From positions 62,001 to 126,000 of the forward strand of contig JBMNIQ010000007.1 of assembly GCA_050951095.1 (NCBI GenBank): a stretch of 64,000 bases of DNA, in the 5' to 3' direction. The notes beneath the pieces were generated by a model. That model did not search any database. It was not told the origin of the DNA and saw only the letters and a list, made by a program, of their open reading frames with translations. Origin of the DNA: UMGS1519 sp050951095. Its GTDB lineage: Bacteria > Actinomycetota > Coriobacteriia > Coriobacteriales > Eggerthellaceae. Position numbers and translations under genes: made by a program. Every line of letters starts with the position of its first letter. Within the stretch, counting starts at the first letter, position 1. Of the stretch, positions 27,246-34,169 are shown in pieces.

Positions 27246-27280
27246 ACCCGTTACACCCCATCGAAAAACACCCCCGACAT
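27246..27280 (-). promoter_or_regulatory. Right half of an intrinsic terminator split by the IS element
   Basis: On the minus strand CGGGGG followed by TGTTTTTC lies just before the aprA start. Its partner arm CCCCCG is at 28757-28764, on the far side of the IS. Joining the flanks with one copy of the CAT duplication gives a 6-bp G/C stem, a 10-base loop and a T-run. The native operon was therefore probably controlled by transcription attenuation. Confidence 0.6.
27278..27280. repeat. Target-site duplication, left copy (CAT)
   Basis: Three bases CAT flank the left inverted repeat and recur at 28750-28752, as expected for IS3/IS150-group insertion. Confidence 0.65.
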
Positions 27281-27303
27281 TGAACCGCACCCCTGATCTT
27301 GGA
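27281..27303 (+). repeat. IS left inverted repeat
   Basis: It begins TGAACCGCACCCC and ends CTTGGA. It matches the reverse complement of the right end except at three positions. Confidence 0.85.
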
Positions 27304-27343
27304 CTTAGAAAGAGAGTCCGGATTTAGGAGGTGCGGTTCTGTC

Positions 27344-27844
27344 ATGAAGAGGCATAGCCTGGAAACCCGTCGAAGGGCCGCCGATCTCATCAAGAAGGGG
27401 TACAGCTTCAGGGCGATCGCGTCGGAGCTTGCCGTATCTAGGAACATCGCGCAATACTGGGTCTACACGTACAAGGCGGTGGGCGCGGAGGTGTTCCTGG
27501 CGATGGGGTCCAAGCACAGAACGTACGACTACGAGACCAAGCTGGCCGCTGCTCGGGACTACGTCGACCTCGGGATGACCAGGCAGGAGGTCATGTCCAG
27601 GTACGGCATCGTGGGCGCGACGCAGCTGAAGAACTGGGCGAGGAGCTACCGCGAGGGAGGGCCGGAGGCCCTGAGGCCGAAGCCGAGGGGGCGCCCGCGC
27701 AAGGGCGGCGGCCGGGCGTGCCCGGCGACCCGCGAACAGGAGCTCGAGGCGGAGAACCGCAGGCTGAGGGCCGAGGTGGCCTACCTAAAAAAATTGAGGG
27801 CCCTGGAGGCGGAGAAGCGAGCACCTGGGAGAAGTGCCAGGTGA
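27344..27844 (+). CDS. IS3-family transposase OrfA (helix-turn-helix)
   Basis: The 166-residue protein starts MKRHSLETRRRAADLIKKG. It contains two helix-turn-helix regions (FRAIASELAVSRNIAQYW and RQEVMSRYGIVGATQLKNW), a basic linker PRGRPRKGGGR and a C-terminal leucine-zipper-like coil (EQELEAENRRLRAEVAYLKK). It binds the IS ends. The slippery A7 run at 27787-27793 lies in the coil, so most ribosomes make OrfA and some shift -1 to give the OrfAB transposase. Confidence 0.88.
   Translation: MKRHSLETRRRAADLIKKGYSFRAIASELAVSRNIAQYWVYTYKAVGAEVFLAMGSKHRTYDYETKLAAARDYVDLGMTRQEVMSRYGIVGATQLKNWARSYREGGPEALRPKPRGRPRKGGGRACPATREQELEAENRRLRAEVAYLKKLRALEAEKRAPGRSAR
27787..27793 (+). other. Programmed -1 frameshift site (A AAA AAA)
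   Basis: Seven adenines, read CTA AAA AAA in the OrfA frame, form a canonical slippery heptamer. Slipping back one base enters the OrfB frame at ATT GAG. A G/C-rich stretch follows that could form a stimulatory structure. This is the normal IS3-family way of making OrfAB. Confidence 0.75.
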
Positions 27845-28704
27845 TCAGGGAGCTTTCAGGGCAGGGCCACGCGCTCAAGGACCTCCTGGCCGCGTCGGGC
27901 CTCCCGGCGTCGACCTACCACTACAACAGGGAGAAGCCCGCGAAGCCGCCCACGAGGCCCGAGCTGCGGGCGAAGGTCGCCGAGATCTTCGGGAGAACGC
28001 CGAACGGGTGCGGCCACCGCCAGATCGCGATGTGCCTGCGCGCCGAGGAGGGCGTGCGCATAGCCGACAAGACCGTGCTCAAGATGATGCACGAGATCGG
28101 CATCAGCTGCGGCATAAGGCGCGAGACCGACTATCACAGGTACAACTCCTACAAGGGCGTGGTCGGGAAGACCTTCGAGAACCTGATCGGACGGGACTTC
28201 TCCGCCAGCGGGACGTGGCAGAAGATGGGAACCGACGTCACGGAGTTCGCGCAGCCGTGGGGCAAGGCGTACCTCGCGCCGGTGCTGGACTTCTTCAGCG
28301 AGGAGGTGGTCGCCTGGTCCGTCTCGCAGCACCCGGGCCTGCGGCAGCAGGACGAGATGCTGGATATGCTGATAGCCAGGAAGCCGGAGGGCAAGACCCC
28401 CATCCTGACCAGCGACATGGGCTGGCAGTACCAGCACGAGCGCTACTGGAAGAGGGTCGAGGAAGCGGGGTTCAGGCAGAGCATGTCGCGCAAGGGCAAC
28501 TGCCTGGACAACGCGTGCACGGAAGGCCTGTTCGGCCACATCAAGGACGAGTTCTTCAGGGGCCAGGAATGGCCCGACTTCGAGTCCTTCAAGGCCGACC
28601 TCGAAGCATACATCGTTCACTGGAACACGGTGAGAAGGCAGAAGAGGCTCGAGGGCCTGACCCCCGTGGAATACGGGAATCGGACCCTCGAGACAGCAGC
28701 GTAG
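27794..28704 (+). CDS. IS3-family transposase OrfB (DDE integrase domain)
   Basis: Catalytic part, expressed as a -1 frameshift fusion with OrfA. The open frame continues upstream to 27718, and no independent start with a good site is obvious. An HTH_21 region (RTPNGCGHRQIAMCLRAEEG) precedes the rve core. The DDE residues are in MGTDVTEFAQPWGKAYL, LTSDMGWQYQHERYW and NACTEGLFGHIKDEFF. The frame is open to the stop at 28704, so the enzyme looks functional. Confidence 0.9.
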
Positions 28705-28726
28705 CTGATAGACTTTACTTATGGGC

Positions 28727-28749
28727 TCCAAGAACTGGGGTGCAGTTCA
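28727..28749 (-). repeat. IS right inverted repeat
   Basis: It ends GGGGTGCAGTTCA. Its reverse complement matches the left end at 20 of 23 positions. Confidence 0.85.
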
Positions 28750-28752
28750 CAT
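28750..28752. repeat. Target-site duplication, right copy (CAT)
   Basis: CAT repeats the three bases directly before the left end of the element. Confidence 0.65.
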
Positions 28753-29142
28753 CCGTGCCGGGGGAAAGTCTCATTCGTTCCGCGTCCGATTTAACTGCTC
28801 AATACCCGAGCGAGTAAATAGGATTGCTTGCGCGCAATTTCTATCACTGGGTATCGATATTTTGTATTACGCATCCCATCTGGTGTTTTTCGCGATGGGG
28901 CCCCTGCGGAGAGCACCCCTCGATAACAAGGCCTCGGAAACTCCGATAGCTGTAAACGGGAATTTCGTCATCTTTTATTCATGTAGCCGGATATGCTGCT
29001 ATTCCGATATCATTTCCCCACGGCGTCGGGCGCGACATGCGGCACAACGCCGTGCCCACGGCCAGTGACGCTATCCCACCCATTCGCCATGCGCATGGTT
29101 TCAGCGGGATAGATGCATGCAGCCGATACCCGCGCTGATCGC
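28753..29142 (-). other. AT-richer non-coding region, displaced leader of the sulfur operon
   Basis: There is no convincing gene in this stretch, which is visibly richer in A/T than its surroundings. Read on the minus strand it held the original promoter and leader of aprA. It contains a long hairpin (28801-28855) and the left arm of the split terminator (28757-28764). A second G/C hairpin, with CCCATC/GATGGG arms, lies at about 28874-28900. I do not recognise any of the common riboswitch or T-box consensus sequences here. Confidence 0.5.
28801..28855 (-). ncRNA. Long imperfect hairpin, putative leader RNA element
   Basis: On the minus strand ATACCC pairs with GGGTAT, AGTG-ATAG with CTAT-T-TACT, and ATTGC with GCAAT around a 6-base loop. 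These nested pairings give a 55-base hairpin with small internal loops. It sits about 40 bases before the split terminator, where an aptamer or anti-terminator would be expected. The class is unknown. Confidence 0.4.
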
Positions 29143-29151
29143 TGATATACT
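29143..29151 (+). promoter_or_regulatory. Extended -10 promoter of the lpd operon
   Basis: TGA-TATACT lies 39 bases upstream of the lpdD start. No clear -35 is visible. Confidence 0.4.
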
Positions 29152-29189
29152 GCAGTAAACGCATCTGCCATCGGAAGAAGGAGGAGCCG

Positions 29190-29609
29190 TTGCAGTTCGC
29201 CATGGATATCGCCGGCCAGCCGCTGACCTGCCATATCGTGCCCATGGGCCGTGACGTCTGCCTTTCGCTCTCCGGCGGCCAGAAGGCCCATATCGGCTGC
29301 ACGGTGCTTGCCATCCCCCGCCCCAGCCTTACTGGGAACGGGCGCTCCGCAACCGTATCCGTGCTGAACCGCACCGGCCATAAGGACGACGTCGTGGCTG
29401 CGGAGGTGGCGAAGGCCGTGGCCGCCCGAAGGAACTGCGTTGTATCCTGCACGTGCGGCATCCATATCGACAATGCATCGCTGCAGCTCATCAACGCTAT
29501 CGCCGCAGCGCCGGCACGCATTGCCGAACGCATCTGCGAGCTGCTGCCGCCCTGCGCGCATGCGGACAATGCCGACGGGCAGAACCATGACCCCGCACCA
29601 GCGCCCTGA
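29190..29609 (+). CDS. lpdD: LpdD-like accessory protein of a prenylated-flavin decarboxylase
   Basis: The 139-residue protein starts TTG at 29190, chosen because AAGGAGG lies 5-6 bases upstream; an in-frame ATG 12 bases later would be too far. It has no membrane segment; the core (HIGCTVLAIPRPSLTG and AKAVAARRNCVVSCTCGIHI) resembles the small protein LpdD encoded with gallate decarboxylase. The tail is Asp/Pro/Ala-rich. Its place directly before UbiD- and UbiX-family genes supports the call. The exact role of LpdD is not settled. Confidence 0.75.
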   Translation: MQFAMDIAGQPLTCHIVPMGRDVCLSLSGGQKAHIGCTVLAIPRPSLTGNGRSATVSVLNRTGHKDDVVAAEVAKAVAARRNCVVSCTCGIHIDNASLQLINAIAAAPARIAERICELLPPCAHADNADGQNHDPAPAP

Positions 29610-29673
29610 ACCCCAACGAATCATGAGATAGTGCCCGCCGGGCATTTCCGCAAACAAAAGTAAGGAGCATGCC

Positions 29674-31137
29674 ATGAACAAAGAGGTACGCGACCTGCGC
29701 ACCGCACTCGAATTCCTGGCCAAGCACGAAGGCCAGCTGGTGGAGACGGACGTGGAGGTTGACCCTATCAACGAGCTGGCCGGCGTCTACCGGTACGTGG
29801 GCGCCGGAGGCACCGTGCAGCGCCCCACGCAGACGGGACCCGCCATGATGTTCAACAACCTGAAGGGCTTCCCGGGCGCACGCTGCGTCATCGGCACGCT
29901 GTGCAGCCGCGAACGCGTGGGACTGCTGCTGGGCAGCGACCCGAAGCGCCTGGGCTTCCTGTTGAACGACGCCGTGAACCACCCCCTGGACCCCGTTGTG
30001 GTTCCTTCCGATACGGCCGCCTGCCACGAGGTGGTCTACAAGGCGGACGATCCGGGCTTCGACATCCGGAAGCTGCTGCCCGCCAGCACGAACACGCCCG
30101 ACGACGCCGGCCCGTACATCACCATGGGCATGTGCTACGCCACGGACCCGGAAACGGGCGTGCACGACGTGACCATCCACCGCCTGTGCCTGCAGAGCGC
30201 CGACGAGATCAGCATCTACATGGTACCGGGTGCGCGCCACATCGGCCATTTCTTCGAGGTGGCGGAGGCACGCAACGAGCCGCTGCCCATCTCCATCAGC
30301 GTCGGCGTGGACCCGGCCATCGAGATGGGCACATGCTTCGAGCCGCCCACCACGCCGCTGGGCTTCGACGAGTTGACCATCGCCGGCGCGCTGCGCGGCG
30401 AACCGGTGGACCTGACGGACTGCCTGACCATCAACGAGCGCGCCATCGCGCATGCCGAGTACGTCATCGAAGGCGAGCTGCTGCCCGGCGTCCGCGTGGA
30501 AGAGGACCAGAACTCGCACTGCGGCTTCGCCATGCCCGAATTCCCCGGCTACACCGGTCCGGCGAACCCGGCCGTGCCCATCATCAAGGTGAAGGCCGTC
30601 ACGACGCGCAAGGACCCCATCTGGCGCACGTGCATCGGCCCGTCCGAGGAGCACGTGTCGCTGGCTGGCATCCCCACGGAGGCGTCCATCCTGCAGATGG
30701 AGGAAGCGGCGCTGCCCGGCAAGGTGCAGAACGTCTACTGCGCCAGCTGCGGCGGCGGCAAGTACCTTGCCGTGCTGCAGTTCAAGAAGAGCGTGCCGTC
30801 CGATGAGGGCCGGCAGCGCCAGGCCGCCCTGCTGGCGTTCTCGTCGTTCAGCGAGCTGAAGAACGTGTTCCTGGTGGACGAGGACGTGGACATCTTCGAC
30901 ATGAACGATGTCATCTGGGCCATGAACACGCGCTGCCAGACGGACGTGGACATCATCAGCATCCCGGGCGTGCGCTGCCATCCGCTGGACCCGTCGAACG
31001 ACCCCACCATGTCGCCGAGCATCCGCGACCACGGCATTGCCTGCAAGACCATATTCGACTGCACCGTGCCGTACGACCAGAAGCACCGCTTCCATCGCGC
31101 GCGCTTCGAGGAAGTGGATCCGTCGAAGTGGCTGTAA
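29674..31137 (+). CDS. lpdC: UbiD-family decarboxylase, LpdC (gallate decarboxylase) type
   Basis: The 487-residue prenylated-FMN-dependent decarboxylase matches the length of LpdC (about 490). UbiD-type features include the N-terminal DLRTALEFLAKHEGQLVE, the prFMN-binding region TIHRLCLQSADEISIYMVPG, and the Glu-rich active-site segment YVIEGELLPGVRVEEDQNS. Likely substrates are gallate or protocatechuate, giving pyrogallol or catechol. AAGGAG precedes the ATG. The UbiX homologue downstream would supply the cofactor. Another hydroxybenzoate cannot be excluded. Confidence 0.85.
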   Translation: MNKEVRDLRTALEFLAKHEGQLVETDVEVDPINELAGVYRYVGAGGTVQRPTQTGPAMMFNNLKGFPGARCVIGTLCSRERVGLLLGSDPKRLGFLLNDAVNHPLDPVVVPSDTAACHEVVYKADDPGFDIRKLLPASTNTPDDAGPYITMGMCYATDPETGVHDVTIHRLCLQSADEISIYMVPGARHIGHFFEVAEARNEPLPISISVGVDPAIEMGTCFEPPTTPLGFDELTIAGALRGEPVDLTDCLTINERAIAHAEYVIEGELLPGVRVEEDQNSHCGFAMPEFPGYTGPANPAVPIIKVKAVTTRKDPIWRTCIGPSEEHVSLAGIPTEASILQMEEAALPGKVQNVYCASCGGGKYLAVLQFKKSVPSDEGRQRQAALLAFSSFSELKNVFLVDEDVDIFDMNDVIWAMNTRCQTDVDIISIPGVRCHPLDPSNDPTMSPSIRDHGIACKTIFDCTVPYDQKHRFHRARFEEVDPSKWL

Positions 31138-31185
31138 GCCGCGCACCGCACCGGCGGCGTTGCCGGTGAACCGAAAGCCATGAAC

Positions 31186-31215
31186 GAGGGCGGCCGCATC
31201 ATCCGCGCCGCCCTC
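31186..31215 (+). other. Strong hairpin between lpdC and lpdB
   Basis: The nine-base arms GAGGGCGGC and GCCGCCCTC are separated by 12 bases, with no T-run after them. A smaller ACCGGC/GCCGGT stem lies just before. This is probably an mRNA processing or stability element that sets the lpdC:lpdB ratio. Confidence 0.4.
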
Positions 31216-31240
31216 TCCGTTACTCCGAGGAAGGACCGCC

Positions 31241-31822
31241 ATGGAAAAGAAGCGCCTGGTAGTAGGCATCACCGGGGCAAGCGGGACGCCGCTTGCGATC
31301 CACTGCCTGCGCGTGCTGCACGAACGGGACGACGTGGAAGTGCATCTCGTTGCCACGGAAGCCGCGAAGCTGACGGCGGAATACGAGAGCAGCATCCCCT
31401 TTTCCGAGATTGCGCAGCTGGCCGACGTGTACTACGCCGAAGATGCGCTGGACGCCGCCATCTCCAGCGGCACGTTCAGGACCGCCGGCATGCTGGTGGT
31501 GCCCTGCTCCATGAAGACCATCGCCGGCATTGCCAGCGGCTATTCCGACAACCTGCTGCTGCGTGCGGCCGATGTCACGCTGAAGGAGCAGCGCCCGCTG
31601 GTGCTTGCCGCCCGCGAGACGCCGCTGTCCCCCATTCACCTGCGCAACATGGCGCAGCTTGCCACCATCCCCGGCGTTCAGATCATCCCGCCGATGCTGA
31701 CGTACTATATGCATCCGGAAAGCATCCGGGACATCGAGCACCATCTTGCCGCAAAGATGCTCGGCCGCTTCGGCATCGACGTACCAGATTTCAAGGCATG
31801 GGGCGAAGCGCCGGAAGATTAA
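31241..31822 (+). CDS. lpdB: UbiX-family flavin prenyltransferase
   Basis: Makes prenylated FMN from FMN and a dimethylallyl phosphate, the cofactor of UbiD enzymes. The 193-residue flavoprotein fold has the signatures VGITGASGTPLAIHCLRVL, VVPCSMKTIAGIASGYSDNLL and RETPLSPIHLRNMAQLA. It follows lpdC after 103 bp with GAGGAAGGA before the ATG. It ends the lpd operon. Confidence 0.93.
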   Translation: MEKKRLVVGITGASGTPLAIHCLRVLHERDDVEVHLVATEAAKLTAEYESSIPFSEIAQLADVYYAEDALDAAISSGTFRTAGMLVVPCSMKTIAGIASGYSDNLLLRAADVTLKEQRPLVLAARETPLSPIHLRNMAQLATIPGVQIIPPMLTYYMHPESIRDIEHHLAAKMLGRFGIDVPDFKAWGEAPED

Positions 31823-31885
31823 CGGGCAGCCGGAACGGATCACAGGAGCGGACGATACGAAGCTGCGAGCAGCGATGTACGGCCC

Positions 31886-33073
31886 ATGCGCGCCGTAGTG
31901 GACCCTCGGAACATCAACCGCAAACGACCCCGCAATCAGCTGATCATCGGCATCGCCATCATGGTCTGCGTCATCCTGGCGATTGCTTCGTGCGCGTACC
32001 AGCAGGCAACGGCCCCCATCACCGTCACCGTGAACGGCCAATCCGTCTCCGTCTCCGGCAGCCGCACCGTAGAGCATGCCGTATCGCAGGCCGGCATCAC
32101 GTACCAGGCGGGAGATTTCGTAGACGTCAAAGGCGGCGTCCTGCGCGAAGGAGGCGGCAAGCCCTTCAAGCTGACCGTGAACGGCGATGAATCGGATGAC
32201 ATCGACCGGACCATCTCCGACGGCGACGAGATCACCATCGGCGACGGCGACGACATCACGGAGGATACGGAAACGGATCCGAACTACACCATCAAGTGCA
32301 AGAAGGTGGAAAAGGGCACCGGCCCGTTGAGCAAGGTCACGTCCGAAGGACGGGACGGCGTGGGCACGGCGCTGATCGGCAAGACATCCGGCAAGGCCGT
32401 CATCAAGTCCGTCACGCAGAAGCCCATCGACCGCGTGTACACGCACTATTACCCCCGCGTCGGATCCGACAAGGTCATCTGCCTTACGTTCGACGACGGC
32501 CCGTACGACGGCCAGACGGATAAGATCTTGGACCTGCTGAAGAAATACGATGCGAAGGCCACGTTCTTCACCATCGGCAGCCAGATCACCGGCAAGGGAA
32601 AGGACCTGGTGAAACGCGAGGCCGATGAAGGCAACCAGGTATGCACGCATACGTGGGACCATGCCGCCGGCAGCGGCAACGGCGTCACGCTTGCCACGAT
32701 GACGAAGAACGAACAGCGCGACGAGGTCACCAAGGGGCTGGCAGCCATCAAAGACGCCCTCGGCACCGATCCCAGCACCATCATGCGGGCACCGGGCGGC
32801 AACTTCCCCTTCAAGGTATGGAAGAACGTCGACGACCTGATCTCCGCGGAGGTGAACTGGACCATCGATACCCGGGATTGGGCCACTCCGGGCGCCGACA
32901 GTATCGAAGCGCAGATCAAGTCCGCGAAGTCGGGCGATATCGTGCTGATGCACGACGGCGGCGGCGACCGCTCCCAGACCATCCAGGCGCTGAAGAAGGC
33001 GCTGCCGTATCTGAAGAAGAAGGGCTACAAGTTCATCACCGTGGACCAGCTGCTGGAGTACACCGCCAAGTAA
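31886..33073 (+). CDS. Membrane-anchored polysaccharide deacetylase (NodB domain)
   Basis: The 395-residue protein has an N-terminal membrane anchor (about residues 19-36, IIGIAIMVCVILAIASCA), then a ubiquitin-like DUF348-type module (ITVTVNGQSVSVSGSRTVEH) and a Ser/Asp-rich linker. A NodB domain lies at about 195-393. Metal and catalytic motifs are LTFDDGPYDGQT, CTHTWDH, MRAPGGN, DTRDWAT and LMHDGGG. It probably deacetylates peptidoglycan or another envelope glycan outside the cell. The ribosome-binding site is weak. It converges with the LysR gene. Confidence 0.88.
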   Translation: MRAVVDPRNINRKRPRNQLIIGIAIMVCVILAIASCAYQQATAPITVTVNGQSVSVSGSRTVEHAVSQAGITYQAGDFVDVKGGVLREGGGKPFKLTVNGDESDDIDRTISDGDEITIGDGDDITEDTETDPNYTIKCKKVEKGTGPLSKVTSEGRDGVGTALIGKTSGKAVIKSVTQKPIDRVYTHYYPRVGSDKVICLTFDDGPYDGQTDKILDLLKKYDAKATFFTIGSQITGKGKDLVKREADEGNQVCTHTWDHAAGSGNGVTLATMTKNEQRDEVTKGLAAIKDALGTDPSTIMRAPGGNFPFKVWKNVDDLISAEVNWTIDTRDWATPGADSIEAQIKSAKSGDIVLMHDGGGDRSQTIQALKKALPYLKKKGYKFITVDQLLEYTAK

Positions 33074-33093
33074 CCGGGCGAACCGGCATGCCC

Positions 33094-33119
33094 CGCGTGC
33101 CAACACGCGTCGGCACGCG
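33094..33119. terminator. Hairpin between convergent deacetylase and LysR genes
   Basis: The arms CGCGTGCC and GGCACGCG are separated by 10 bases. There is no T-run on either strand. It could act as a weak bidirectional terminator in the 62-base convergent gap. Confidence 0.4.
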
Positions 33120-33135
33120 CTTGCGGGCGAAGCGC

Positions 33136-34068
33136 CTATCCGCGCAGCGTGGACGCCTGGTCCGCCTTGCAGCCCTCTTCCAGGGCGATGGGCGCATTCT
33201 CGCTGAAGAACTTCACGAACTGCTTCACGATATCCGGGCTGTATTCGTCATCCCGATACGTCAGGTACGCCTTATGCGACCGCTGGGGGATCTTCTCCAC
33301 CCGCACGAACGACAGATGGTCGAACGCCTGCAGCAGGAACGACTTCACCACAAGCGCAATCAGGGATTGGTCCGCCTCCACCATGGAGCACATCGTGATG
33401 CCGTCGGAATACGACAGGTCGGGATCCAGCCCGTTGCGCTCGAACGGTCCCACCAGCTCCCGGTACACGGAGCTGCGCTCGCCATACGACAGCAGGTGGT
33501 AGGGACGCAGCTGCGAGAGCGTCACGGACTTGCGGCCCGCCAGCGGATTCTTCTCGTTCACAGCCAGCACCAGATCGAACGTGCGGTACGGGACGGACAC
33601 GATGGCCGGGTCGTCGCTGGGCGTGCCGATGAACGCCACGTCGTACTGGCCGGATTTCAGCCCCTTGATAAGCGCCTGCGAACGGTCCTGGCGAATATCC
33701 AGCGTGACGGCCGTGGGCATGGATGCGCGGAAGCGCTTCATGTTGCGCGCCCAATCCAGATCCTGCACCGCATAGATGGCGCCGATATGCACGGTCATGC
33801 GGCGCAGGCCGGCACGCTGCTCCACCAGGTCGATGCCCTTGTCCAAGTTCTGCAGCGCAACGTTGACATAGCGGTAGAAATCCTGGCCGTACGGCGTCAG
33901 GCGCACCGTGCGCGTCTTCTTCTGGAACAGCGGTGCGCCCAGCTCCTTCTCAAGCGCCGAGATGGCGGCCGAAAGCGTGGGCTGGGCAATGTAGAGCTCC
34001 TGCGCTGCTTTCGTGTAGTGCTGAACTTCCACGAGCTTCTTGAAATAGTAGAGATGCGAAAGATTCAT
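33136..34068 (-). CDS. LysR-family transcriptional regulator
   Basis: The 310-residue protein has a winged helix-turn-helix at residues 1-62 (KAAQELYIAQPTLSAAISALEKELGAPLF), then the periplasmic-binding-protein-like effector domain. ATG at 34068 has AGGAG at 4 bases. It is located next to the lpd operon and the deacetylase but converges with both. A link to aromatic-acid decarboxylation (LysR regulators control similar operons elsewhere) is possible but only positional. The effector is unknown. Confidence 0.92.
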   Translation of the reverse strand: MNLSHLYYFKKLVEVQHYTKAAQELYIAQPTLSAAISALEKELGAPLFQKKTRTVRLTPYGQDFYRYVNVALQNLDKGIDLVEQRAGLRRMTVHIGAIYAVQDLDWARNMKRFRASMPTAVTLDIRQDRSQALIKGLKSGQYDVAFIGTPSDDPAIVSVPYRTFDLVLAVNEKNPLAGRKSVTLSQLRPYHLLSYGERSSVYRELVGPFERNGLDPDLSYSDGITMCSMVEADQSLIALVVKSFLLQAFDHLSFVRVEKIPQRSHKAYLTYRDDEYSPDIVKQFVKFFSENAPIALEEGCKADQASTLRG

Positions 34069-34117
34069 GATGCTCCTGGATCGGGATGAGGCGGCCGCGA
34101 GTCCGGCCGTGCCGGCA

Positions 34118-34148
34118 GAAAAACGCCCGCCGGACAGGACGGCGGGCG
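34118..34148 (-). terminator. Intrinsic terminator after proS
   Basis: The stem CGCCCGCC/GGCGGGCG with a 9-base loop is followed on the minus strand by TTTTTC. It sits 22 bases after the proS stop and closes the frr-to-proS unit. Confidence 0.85.
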
Positions 34149-34169
34149 CTTGGGAGACGTTTGTCCGGG

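Larger units (their letters stand above)
27281..28749 (+). mobile_element. IS3-family (IS150-group) insertion sequence, intact
   Basis: The 1469-bp element is bounded by 23-bp inverted repeats (27281-27303 and 28727-28749) agreeing at 20 of 23 positions, and flanked by a 3-bp CAT duplication. It carries orfA and orfB in overlapping frames with an A7 slippery run at the junction. All DDE residues are present, and the matching flanking bases suggest insertion without rearrangement. It lies in the leader of the sulfur operon, transcribed away from it. Confidence 0.92.

Noticed and set aside
27288..27290. GTG at 27290 as the aprA start
   Set aside because: The codon lies inside the IS inverted repeat, so it cannot be the native start and adds residues unrelated to AprA.
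25254..27296. A long plus-strand frame ending inside the IS and antisense to aprA
   Set aside because: AprA and AprB motifs on the minus strand are unambiguous; the plus-strand frame is a composition effect.
28794..28806. CTGCTCAATACCC also occurs near 47927-47939
   Set aside because: A 13-base match between two places in 64 kb is expected by chance and neither copy has matching flanks.
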